Source: Protonemura montana (Eukaryota > Arthropoda > Insecta > Plecoptera > Nemouridae). From it: a stretch of 64,000 bases of DNA. The stretch lies in assembly GCA_947568835.1 (NCBI GenBank), contig OX387604.1, positions 19,683,076 to 19,747,075 of the forward strand, written 5' to 3'. The notes beneath the pieces are model-generated. The model saw nothing but the letters and a program-made list of their open reading frames with translations, searched no databases and was not told where the DNA came from. Shown piece after piece: positions 1-12,800 of the stretch. Each line of letters begins with the position of its first letter. Position 1 is the stretch's first letter. The translations under genes and the position numbers were made by a program.

Positions 1-843
1 GTTGATAGAACATTTATGTTTTTAATATTATAACATAAAGAAATGTATAACTGTGTATCACTTTCGTAAGATATTACCTACCTATTAAAAATATTTTCCT
101 ATATCTTACAATACTATTTATTATAGTTTTAGTATGTATTTCAGTCAGTGAATTTTGTTAGGCAAGTAACAATCTTCAGTAGATCTCAACTTTTCTTTGA
201 GAGTATTTTCAATGGTGAACATGATTAGAAGGCATTGCAGTAGGTATGCACGTTCAGCACACTTTGTTCATTTGGTGCTTGGATGCATTCAACTTTATGA
301 CTTGGTAAAAACAACACTTAACGCCAAATATTGGGTAGATGGGCTTGATAGAAAATAATGCAGCTCCAGCCTACTTTTAGGAGTAATGATAGATGTCATT
401 CAATGAGAGGGAGATGCATAAAGCAGATAATGAACTGTTTCTGCTCGAGATTAATAAACGCAATCTTTCCAATTATTGATTCGGCTCCAGTGTTCACCAA
501 ATACAGGCATTTTCCAAGCGGCTATAAACTAAGGTAAGTGTGATGTACGAGTAACTCGAGTGCTAGAATTCTAACGAGTGGCGCTTGTAATAGTACAGTT
601 CTGGATCAACAGAAAGGTCACAAATGATTATATTTACTTTAACTTAATCCAGTCTTGTTGAGTGATTGTATTTGATAATTTTAGCACCCAATTAGAACCA
701 ACAAGTCCTTCATTTCTTCCCCTACCAACAATTGACATCACATTTGAACGAGATTGTTTTCAACTCAGAAGGAATCTGTACTAACAATTACCCAAATTCT
801 TATTTAAAAAGCTGTGATAAGAAAGTGAGTGATAAGTCACGTG
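1..843. other. 3' flank of ABCG-A, AT-rich
   Basis: Sequence downstream of the ABCG-A stop. AT-rich with no coding frame, repeat or clear signal beyond a distant minus-strand AATAAA near 117-122. I see nothing else in it. Confidence 0.5.
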
Positions 844-3800
844 CTAGCGACGGTGCAGCCGCCACCAAACAGATGCGAACGTGAGAATGTAGAGACAAAG
901 TCCCCAGCCCACAATGAAGATCATGTTTTCTGTCACGTCGATGTCGGCACAGTCCATATCTTGGAGGAACTTCGCAGTTGATTTGAAGTGGCAATAGAAG
1001 ACCCCTTCTGGGCAAGGGAGAGCCGACCTGTTCCCGTAGGCCGAGAAGAGAGCGCCTTGGTAGGCGGCTCGAAAGTAGCTCAGGTGAAACAACCAGCGGA
1101 ATACGACTGGCATGTCACGGTAGAAGATGTTGAAGCCAAACATCGAGAAGATGACAGCGATCACAGGGCCAATGAACACCGCAATCTGTGGGACGGATTC
1201 CACTCATTTCAACCCACTTTTGCTAGAAATGTGCACGTAAGAGTCCACTTTGAATGCAACAAGAAGTGGTTACTCAACTACAGTTTCAAATCATGATATC
1301 ACCATTAATGATTGCCATGCCAAAGGTGTGCTTACCTTGACAGGGGTGGTTATCCCGATTAGGAATCCGAAGCTCTGTGCGGTGAGCGATGCTGCTAGAC
1401 AGAGGAAGTAGATGGGCAGGAAACGAGCCCACTCCATGGGCTGGCCCGTCAACGGATAGGCCACGCCGAGGTAGAGACTGACACATAACATCTGAAAACG
1501 AACAATTTCTAGAGTTTATATCAGGACAAGCAATTATATCGCAAATCGTTCTTTTCTTGAATTGCTGCCTACTACAGAAAGTTGTTTTAATCGAATTCAG
1601 ATTTTTTTTTTGAGTTTCACATAATTGCGGCTGCTCAGATTGCGAATTTGCGCACATTTCACTTCGAACTAAGTTTTGATGCTCACCTGGACAGGAATCT
1701 CTATAGCTATCAGTGACAAGAAATATGGGCCCAGCGAGTACCAACGGTTGAAATGCTCTCGACGCAACATTTTGAACTCCATTGGAACTGCAGAAAGAAA
1801 CAAGTAAATTAACTTTAAATTGCTGTCATTGTCACTATCACTGTCATTGTCACTGTCACTGTCACTGTCACTGTCACTGTCATGCAGTGACATGCTACCC
1901 GTTTCTAAAAACGGGTAGCAACCGTCAATTTCATCAGTTTCAAGCTGGCTTGACAAAACCTTAGAGAACAGAAAGGGTAAGGTAGAGCCGTATAAGTACA
2001 CTAGGATTATTTGAGTTTGCTACTTTCTGGGGTGCTTGTACCAACCACGAAAGCATGATGCTACTGTTAACTATCCGATTTAAAATCAACAAAATAATGT
2101 TTTTCTTTGGCTGAAACATTTAATAATTTCAGTAAAACTAAAAATTTTATGAAAAACAATAAATGTTTATCAACCAAAGTTCAAATTAATATATTTTGGA
2201 TTGCATGCACCCAAGCTTGCAAACCGCTCTTTGGCAGCCATTGCTAAAATTGGCTAGTGAACGGTAGGTATTTAGCAGAAGTCACTAGGACTTTTAAGTT
2301 CTTATTTTTCAATAGATTTAATTTCACGTAAATAAACTGATCAATTCTCAAAGAATTTAAATGCGGGGTGTATTATTCCTTCATAATTTCCTGGTTAATT
2401 TTCAAACTCCCCGGTGAAGACTAGCTTTATTTTGCATTCTAAAGTTGGCAACATGTAGTCAAAGTCCAGGCTGTGGCAATATAAGGCTAATACGACAGTG
2501 TAGGACGATTTTCTGCCAAAAAAAAAATAGTTGTTGTTCTGGAATCAAGCTAGATCGCATGCCCGGTGGCGAACTCGACGGCAGCGCCAGTCGTTGTAGT
2601 GTGATTCCAAGTAACTTTTTGTGCGAAAGTTGGACTAAGAGACTTGGCGGTTGTTTTCAACTACACGTGGTGATGTTGGTACTGACCAAGACTCTTATGA
2701 GCCGACCAATTTCGGCACACCAGTTTCGAAACCCGGCACCACCACTGGACGGCAGTTGTTCTGCTAGATGAAAGATCTGGGAGCTTTGAAAATCAAAAAT
2801 ATAAAACTCGAAAAATATCTTCGATTATGCTGATTCAGATTCTGCGTCCGAAGTAGGTCATTCGAGCAATGAGGCCGTCAGGTCGATGTGGTGAATCGAT
2901 CGAACGATCGAATCCCGGCCACGGAATGATAGTATTATACATCTTTTTAACATCAGGCGTATCAATATTCGAGTTACCGACCGAAGTCCGGCATTAATTG
3001 ATTGATTGAGTACATTTAATATCCAACAGATGGCGCTGTGGGTCACCGTGCTTCTTAACACGACTACGTGTTTGGTGAAACTTAACAAATAAGAGTAAAT
3101 CGGGGCACTGTACTCCTGCATCGGGCCTAGACTAGCGTTCCTCTAGTTAGCGTCTAAAGCTTGCGTCTTTACATTAGCTTGTTGCAAATGGTGAAAGCTC
3201 ATATTTTTTAGTTGTCGAGTACTTCTGGACTGCTAGATGTGGCGACCTTGTACCTGTGCACTGCTAGTACCTGATGGTAGCTATTGCTTGCGAGGACGAA
3301 TAATATTAGTCCCCAATATGTTAATAATTTTAAGAGATAAATTCCCGGACTGCCCGTTCGAGAACAAACTAAACAGAGGGTGCGGTCGATGTCATGTAGC
3401 GACACAGTAAGCCAGGTTTTCAAACATGAAATTCAAATAGGTTCATCTTTCTCTTCAATGTATGTCCGTCTCCGTGGCACATTGGTTCAGTCGCTGCTTC
3501 GGAAAGGTCAAAGGTACCCGGTACCTGGATCGAATCCACTCGACGGGAGAACCATTTTACCGTTAGAAAACGACATCCAACATGCACCAGAAGTAGCTGG
3601 ATTCGGGAGACTTGTATATCTCAAAAATAAGAGTAATAGTATACATGTGCACTTGGTCGTGCGGTGTAAGGCATCGAATTAGTCGATCAGGGGTTCAAAG
3701 GATTGCCGACATACTAAGTTCGAATCACGTTCACTTCTCGACGCAGGATCACAATTTTGCCATTTTTTGTAGGCGTATGTAAAAGACAGTAGCAAAATTT

Positions 3801-6800
3801 TGCGGGGCGTTCCCACGACACCAAACCCCACCTATACCCCGTGTGCAGCTCCTACGTCTAGCATCAAGTATATGGGAATGGGAACTAGTGTCAAGTACAA
3901 AACTAGCATCAGAGCCACCTGTTGGCAGAAATTGGTACTACACTCTGGACTTACAATATTTTTCATATTTGGTCAAGTGATACCTAGTTCGATGGTAAGA
4001 AACCAAAAAGTAGCTACGCCGGGAAACGAACGCTACAAACCAGAGACACGAAGCAAAGCGCTTACCACAATGCTACACTCTACGGGTAATTTTCGAGGGA
4101 AATAAACCCACTTAACTGCTACCAATATAATTCTCATCCGAAGTAACCAATATATATATATTTTTTTAACAAAATGCTTCTCTCCGTCATAGTTCTGCCA
4201 ACATTTATCTGCTTTCGTGGTCGAGCGGTTTACGTATCAAAATGCAGAGCGTCAAGGCGCATGTTCGATTCCCGCCGTCACTACATTTTTTTTCTTTGTA
4301 CTAAGTAGTATGGTCAAAAAACCTGAACGCTATTAAGCGATTAGAAAATTTCAGTAACAGCGCCCAGAAAAAAGGACTTGCCCCTGCATAGTTGCAAATG
4401 TTTTTTCCCTCCATCCCACCTAGCGACGCAGCGGCGCTCAGCCACTCCACGAATATGAGCTTTGGCCATTTAGCAAGATCTAGCGCGATGATGCAAGCAA
4501 GAAATCTCGACTGGAGGACCGCCAGTCAACCTCTGATACCTGCTCATCGGGCCCCCAGGTTTGGATATTGGTACATGTTTCACCGAACATACGGACGTGT
4601 TAAGTCGCACCATACCCTCAGCCCTATCTACGTCTACCCTCCGTCTAGTATCAAGTATATAGAAATGGGAACTAGAAAGCCGTTGACTGATCATAGGGCC
4701 TCCAGTTTCTTTTACTTGTAAATGTTTCACCGAACATGCGGTCGTGTTTATTCGCACCGTGACCCCCAGCGCAATCTTTTGGATATTATGTTGGATACAT
4801 TGGATATTATGATATTACTGGATATTATAATGGATATGAGTATTTTATATTCAATATTTGCTACAAGTCAATGAAAATATAAAACTCGAAAAAATCGTGG
4901 TACATTTATCCTCTATCTATCTTCTGTACTCTATCTCCTGTAAAAAATTCAATTTGGTACCCCCCCCCCCCCCCTACCATTTTCCCGCAAATAAATTAAA
5001 TGAAATATTTGTAAATGTTTGCCATTTTTTGTTCAGGGCTGGGCTAAAAATTATGATTTATCTTCTGTGAAAAATTTAGGGGGTACCCTCCCTTCATTTT
5101 TGCGCAAATAAATGAAACCCAATTTTTTTTTTCAATTTTAGCCTTTTTTGACCAGGGCTTGGTCAAAAATTAAGACTATCACGGTTCGATAGCTTGTCAC
5201 GTACTCTACCTTCTTTAAAAAATGCAAGGAGGTACATTTTTTTGTAATTGTTAGCTTTTCTTCAAAGCTAGGCAAAAATTCGGTACCATGGCAGTTAGAT
5301 AGCTGGTTGGATAGCTGGTTGGATAGTAGATAGATAGATGGCCGAGAAAAATGGTCCCGTGTAAACCGGGCTTAAGGGAAAATGCTGAGAAATGAGACGT
5401 AATTTTGTATCTTATATCAAGGTGGATGATAAGAGGTGTGAGATCTGTCAAATCTGACAGACCTGTCCACTGTGCAAAAGACTTGCACCAAGAGACTTGC
5501 ACCACGTGATTTGCACCACGTGACTTGCACCGAGAGTCTTACATGAGAGCGTGACGGCCATCTTGCCAGTGTAGACCAGAAAGAGAAGTGTGCCGTACAA
5601 GAAGACGCAGTTCCCCAAAACTGTGACCGCGTTGTCACCCACACCTCGGTACAGGTAGCCAAAGATCAGTCCGATAGCCACGTGTACTCCGAGACGCAGC
5701 AGCAGCCGGCTCTACAATATCAGTCACATTTTTTAACAAGTTCAACAACGTTTCAACAACGTTTCAACAGGTCAGGACGAGACAGGACGAGACAGGATGG
5801 TACAGGAGGGTACAGGACAGTACAGGATGGGACAGGACGGGGCAGGACGGGAAATAAGGGAATAGAAGGGTATAGGTAGGGTTAGGAGGGGTGCACTCAC
5901 CGAATCTCTCCCCATCGACAGGACGCTCCTGTACAGAAGCAGCCCAAACTGGTCCAGCAACGATGAAGCGGGCGCCCGCACGTTTTTTAAATGTTGTCCC
6001 TGGCCACCTGCTTCGAATATCACCGACAGTTCCCCACACGTCCGCGATATTTTATCATCGTTTTCAAATAAATCCACATCTGAAAAGCAAGTAAATCAGT
6101 GAATCAGTGAATTTTCGTCTGTGAATTGTTGTCAATGAATTGTTGTCGATGAATTTTCGTCTGTGAATTTTTGTCTGTGAATTTTTGTCTTTGAATTGTC
6201 ATCTTATCGCTTGTCAGTTTCACTGCAGCTACAAGAAAGGCTTTAAATTGAGAAAGTTGTCTTACTTTTCACAAACGACGACGGAAAATGTATCCGTGCC
6301 TCCTGTGCCAGGCGTACAGGGTCAGCCCCGTATTCACCCAAGCATACGTCCATCACTGAAAATAAAATAACAGAGTGATTTTGCTTTTCAATGAAATCAA
6401 CTTCGTCATTCCTTTTGCTACACTGGTTTGTGAGCTCTGATTCGCTTTTGGTAGATTGCCAGTACCGCCATCAAAAAATTCAAATCACTTTTTTTGGTTC
6501 AGAGAACGCTAGTTTTTTGCTCCAACTTTTTTCAGACGTTTATAAAACAGAGTGCCGGTAAGGAAAAAAATGTGGGTGTCCAAAATAAAAAATTAAATTG
6601 ATTTGCGTTATTGTGTAATCCTAAACGAGTTGACTTTCGAATAACAGACAGCAATGCCAGCTTCCAACGTTATCTCATCAGATATTTCGATCCCTGGAGT
6701 CAGCCAAGGTCCGATCACGACATCATTTACTTCTAAAATGCATTTAAATTGTTTTAAGTAGCACAATTCTCAGTGGCCTCTTTTTATTCGTTTTATCAAC

Positions 6801-9800
6801 TAAACGCTGATTAAATATGACTAGCCAATATAGTCACACAAGTCTATAAACAGTTTACACGATAGCCTAACCAAACGGTTTGGCAGGTTGGAAACACCGG
6901 TTCTCATGAGATCACCGAAGTTAAGCAACACTGCGCTGGAGCAAGTATCATCAGGGTGACCATCAGACACATGACCAGTTCTGTTCGGGAAAGAGGTAGG
7001 AGGGATGTAAGTTAGTACAGCAACTTCATTCGTCTTGCTTATCAAGCTCGACAGCACAGGATTCGTGGAGGAATCCTGTTCTTCGCATTGCACAGTCCTT
7101 CGGAGAGGACGTTAAACAGGTGGTTCCCTTGGTGCTCTTCGACTGGAGTTGGCTACGTGTCGGCACCGGTTTTCCCCTCCTCCGTTCTAGGTTAGGTTAG
7201 GTACATCATCAAAATCATCATCATCATCGGCTCATTCACTGACGTCATTAGACAAGTGCTACATGGCCAGATGTCAAAACAGTGCATCGCTGCACCCCAG
7301 TAATCAATCAACCATCACAACAGCCTACCAGAAAACACCACAGCCATTCTGAATTCAAAATTGCAAGTATTTAAACTCCTTTGCAACTCATTGCCATCAG
7401 AAAAAATTTAGATTTTTTAGTAAGAAATCCCAGCACTAAATTAAATTAAATTAAATTAAATTAATATTTTTCTAGCTTTGTCCACAAACAAGCCACCGGC
7501 TTATGTGGGATTCACCAGTTATATTTTCAAGAATATTATAAATATGCATCTGTTATTGGAGTGAATAAACAAAAAATCTAAAAATTAATTAATTCGATTT
7601 GTGAGTATTATTACTTACAGAAATCTGCCGGATTGTGATAACTGGGGCATTCCAGGCCGAACTTCTCAAGATATGGAGTCAGTGCTTTAGGCGAGCCTTG
7701 GTAAATACATTGTCCTGCAGTCAGCGCATATAAATGATCGAACATTTCGAAGAGGAGTGCGGATGGTTGATGAATGGTACAAACGATGGTCCGGCCCTCC
7801 ATGGCCAGCATCTTCAGCAATGAGATGCAATGTGAGCAGGAGGAGCTGTCCAATCCCCTACAACAAACATCTCCAGCAATGAGTTTTTTTTTTATTATTA
7901 TTTTAATACCAGATTAATCATCATACAATATGATATTTGGTACGTCAGGTGTTATAAATATCTACAGTAGTTTGGATATTAGAAATTATACATTAAAAGG
8001 GGATACAGTAAAAGTTTGGACAGTAGCATTTGTTTACAAGGAAGGCTTTCAATTTTATTTTAAGCGTTTCAGGTGCTTTAATTGATTGTGTGTCTTCCTG
8101 ATGATTGCAGCTTGAATAGTTTTAGTTTCTTGTCACCTATCTGAGCTGCCCTAGTGTCGAGAATATATTCATCCTCAGATTTTAGGTTTAATTGTCTTAT
8201 ATATATATAATAATATTATAAATGTACAGGCATGGTAGGGCTAAAATGTTTAGTTTCTTGAAGTGCGTTACACAAGTGTCTTTGTAGAATATGTTAGCAC
8301 ATGGGTTTAGGCTGGCGTGATCTAGATATCAAAGCGTTAAAAGTCTTTTTGTGCGATTTGAACCTCCCCAAAGGATGACCCCGTATTGTAGGTTGAATTT
8401 AACGTGTGCGTAATATACCGCTAGCCCTGTTTTTTTGATGTGACACCTCCATAATCTTCTTAACAATAAGATAGCATGCTGCTGCTACTTTCTTTGCTAG
8501 GGCGTTAACATGTAGACCCCAGTCCACAGGAACAGCTGGAACAGCTGTCCCCCACAACAAACATCTTCAGCAATGGATGCAATGCACGCAGGTGAAGGTG
8601 TGATGCTGCAATGATTTGATACTGTGATGCTGTGATTCTGTGACACTGTGATACTTTGATAGTGGGTTGCTTGGCTTGAAACTCACGTGGTGGGCTCGTC
8701 GAGGAAGAGCACCGGAGGATTGCTGATAAGTTCAAGTGCAATTGAAAGTCTCTTTTGTTGGCCACCAGACAGCGAGGAACATCTTGTATGTCTGCAATCC
8801 TCCAGTCCAAGAACTGCAAGGATCTCAGTCACCTGGAACAAGCCAGCTGTTTACCTCTGAATCAACAAGTGCTTTGCTTAGCAACACTAACATTACACAC
8901 ATGTTTTTTCTTCGCTGTATTTGCTTCAGCGAATTAACCAGAGAGTATAGTCTCAACTTTACTCCCAAAAAAAAAAAATTGTCTACTCCCGTTAAGTGGC
9001 TGAACCGATTTTGCTTAAGGGGGTTGAATCGCTTCCAGGTAATCCAGGGGATCCAGGTAACAAAATCCTATTTTTTATTCTTTAATTGGAGTTTGTAAAA
9101 ACTGTCCCAGCAACTATTCTAAATAATATAAAACTGGATACAACTAATAAGGTTGGCTTTTCAAAAAGGTTGGCTTGAGTATTTTTTTATGCGCAGTTTG
9201 ATAGTGTTAACAGGTTGAAGAAATTTGAGATCGCCAGCTGCTACGAAAACTCATTTTTTTTCTGGAAAAACACCGGAAAAGCACCTTGAACAGGCTCTTT
9301 TACAACGTGTGCAACTATAAGACGAAATAATATTTTTGATTTTGAAAAGCGTCAATCTGTTGCCAATAGTGTGATAAGTCGCCTAGTTTTTGTTTCGTAG
9401 CGATCGGACTAGTAGTTTGGCCGTTTAGTTGTATCCAGTAAACCTAGTTATAGACCTGAGCAACACACAGGATTGAGAAGGAAATATTTGGACAGGTAAA
9501 TTAAGAACTAAACGTAATGAATAAGGAAATTTGGATTATATCATATAGCGTTAGGACAACCTCGAAAAATTGGCGTTTTTCCACACACATAATTGTTTAG
9601 TTAGAAAAGACGCCAATTTGTTTGGGGTTATATATTTTCGAAAATACAAAATCTGTTAGTTTTTTAGTTATTGACCCTGATTAGTTTAGTTGGATGCCTT
9701 TGGGATGCTTGGACTAGGTAATTATTTAAAAAAAAAAAAAATTGTTTTTGCAATCGGAAAATTTTCAGGACTGCTCTAACCCTTGATAAAGTAACAGGTA

Positions 9801-12800
9801 TAGGTTACGAAACGTTGGGAAAAATAGTTGTTCTTCACTTGGCATTCAAAACTCAGTTCAAGTAGATTTTGTCTAGAAAAATTACCCTTGGAAAATTTTT
9901 TTCTGAGGTAAAGGATTTTCTAGCATAAGTTTGTCGTTACTCCTAAGTTCTTCAGAAAAATTGGAGAATTAAATCAACAATCATCGTGCGTTCTTATTGT
10001 ATTGATGTTTTATTAACGACCTTGTGATATAATTTTTCTTTTGTCATCATTCTCTACATAAAATATGTTCATGTTCGCTTAGAGGAAATACATTTTTTTA
10101 ATTAATGTTTTCCGATCCAAGGAATTTCCTAGAATTATTTCTGCCAAACTCTGATTTTTTTTACGAAAACAGCTACATGCAGGGCCTGATTTCAGGGCGT
10201 CTGTTGAACCCCAATGCGAGCAGATGTCTTCGCGGTCAGACTTAATGGAATCGAAAATTATTCAGAAAGATCTAAAAAATCAGTTATTGAAGGTAGAGTG
10301 TATCTATGGTTGCTTATATTTCATATTTTAAAAAACGTAGACGGGATGAGGTTTTGAAAAAAAAAGTATAAATACACATTTATGAAGGCGTTGTGTGATC
10401 ACACCATAGGTTCAATCAGAAATAAAAATATTAGCAACCATGAACACTCCCTTTTCCTGTACACTTTTTTTTTCAGATGTTTTGGAAAAAATGTGTAGCC
10501 CAAAAAGTCTGACCGCGTAAGGATCTGCACCCCCAGTTTTTAGTAGATACCTTCAACGAAATCGTGTTTATGGAAAAGATTGCTTGCCTTGGAACGTTGC
10601 CAAGAAACGATAAGAAGTAAGTCGAGCGTATAAATGAAAGTATAATTTTTATAGCCTTACGATGTCAGCACTCTTTTTTCCTCAAATAAAAGGGGAGACT
10701 TTACTACAGCGGAAAGTCTTCTAAAACCGGTAAGGCCCAGCTTGCTCTTGGAAGGTATTGAAATTATGCTTATTTAATCAAACAATGTTTCCCGGCTAAA
10801 CCCATTGAAATTTAAGGGAACTACAAAAACGCTTTTGTCGCATTGAGATAAATCATAAGTGAAAAGGATCCAGTGGCAAATGCCCGCACTCTTTTTTTAA
10901 TGATATTTAAAGCAGTTTGTTTCGCCGTTTTGACACTTAATTTAATGTTATACCATGAGAACCATCAGCTCACCTGCTCTTCTTTTTGCTGCTTCGACTT
11001 GGTCGAACCCAGTTTCAGGTGGCAAGTGCTGATCATCATTTCGTCGGCAGAAAGAAATGCGCGGAGCCTATCGTCCTGCTGAATGTAACACGACATCTTG
11101 GAGAACTCGTTTCGATTCTGAGGAACATTGTTGACAAGTACCTCACCGCACATCCCTGTCGTGCTGCAACATTCCAATGCACAACCATTGGTTAGTCATT
11201 GTTGGACTGCAATACCATATATAGACTCTACAGTTGGACTGCAATAGACTCTGCAGTTGGACTGCAATAGACTCTGTAGTTGGACTGCAATAGACTCTGT
11301 AGTTGGACTGCAATAGACTCTGTAGTTGGACTGCAATAGACTCTGTAGTTGTACTGCAATAGACTCTGTAGTTGGACTGCAATAGACTCTACAGTTGGAC
11401 TGCAATAGACTCTACAGTTGGACTGCAATAGACTCTGCAGTTGGACTGCAATAGACTCTGTAGTTGGACTGCAATAGACTCTGTAGTTGGACTGCAATAG
11501 ACTCTGTAGTTGGACTGCAATAGACTCTGTAGTTGGACTGCAATAGACTCTGCAGTTGGACTGCAATAGACTCTGTAGTTGGACTGCAATAGACTCTGTA
11601 GTTGGACTGCAATAGACTCTGTAGTTGGACTGCAATATACTCTACAGTTGGTGGCAAAGGCAGTCTCTTCAGCCTGTCTCGATTGTTCACAATTTTACCA
11701 TTTGGGCACTTATACGTGTTTTCTATAATTTTGGGTCAAGGGGGAAATCGGGAACTTACACGTGTTTTTCCATATTTGCGGTGGTGGGGTCATTTTGGCA
11801 GGTCAGGGAAGAATTTGGCACTTAAACGTGTTTATCCAAACTTTTTGCCAGTCAGGCTGAAACTTGGGCACTTACACGTATCCCGCCAACAGGTTGAGTA
11901 GCGTTGACTTGCCGGCACCGGACGGTCCCATGATGACTGACAGCTTGCCTGGACGAAACTCTCCGCTCACCCCTCGCAGAATATCTTTACTCACTTAAAC
12001 ACAAGTCAGATGTTTTTTAAACGAAGGTTCAAACTGCAGGTTCAAACGAAGTTTGACTTCGTTCAAACTTCACGCAAAGACTAGTCATATTTCGTTCATT
12101 GTAAGCAAATATTACTTTTTGTTGAAAGGCAAAGAGCAAAATGTTCCTATTTGTAATTCAGATGAATGAGTTGACAAGACGGCTATGAATGTACCACTAA
12201 AAAACGTGAATAGTCGCAATCAAACGCCGTATCACATTCACCTTCAATCCATCTGCAACTGACCCTTGGCCGGATTTGTCGTAACCTCGCCAAGGTCACG
12301 GCTTAGTTAGGTGCCTAGCGTACAACTTCGATTACATCTGTGAGAGCTTCTTCCATCACTTCTGTTTATTGAGCACTGTTTTGACCACAATTCCCGTGGC
12401 ACTGGTCTAATGATGTCGGTTAATGAATGGGTGATAATGAGGATCATGATGAACCTAACCTAGCCTAGAAGGTAGGAAGGGAAACCAGGTGAGAGCTCGT
12501 AACCTCCTCTTGTCGAAGAGCACCAAGGGGACCACCGGCCAAACATCCCTTCCGAAAGACAGTACGACGCGAAGAACAGGATTCCTCCACAAATCCATGC
12601 TGTCGAGAGGTTGATAAGCAAAGCGATTGAAGTTGTTATCCTACTTCTCACCCCTCAAACTTCTCTCTCGAACAGAACTGGTCACCCACAAGACAGCCAC
12701 CCATCAACACCGGACCCAGCGCAGTGTTGCTTAACTTCGGTGATCTCATGAGAGCACACGCCAAACCGTTCGGCAAAAACAAATGCTGAAGTTTGATACG

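Noticed and set aside
4203-4275. tRNA-Ser/Leu gene
   Set aside because: A- and B-box resemblance only; no complete clover-leaf by eye.
6893-6970. 5S rRNA gene
   Set aside because: Only part of the 5S sequence is present, diverged, and fused to the same body in five places, so it is a SINE head.
11222-11650. CRISPR-like array
   Set aside because: Units are directly abutting with no unique spacers, and the context is eukaryotic. The same applies to the 51-bp array.
11196-11690. Long minus-strand frames of [20 protein letters not shown] type
   Set aside because: Arise from the 23-bp intronic minisatellite, which shifts through all three frames.
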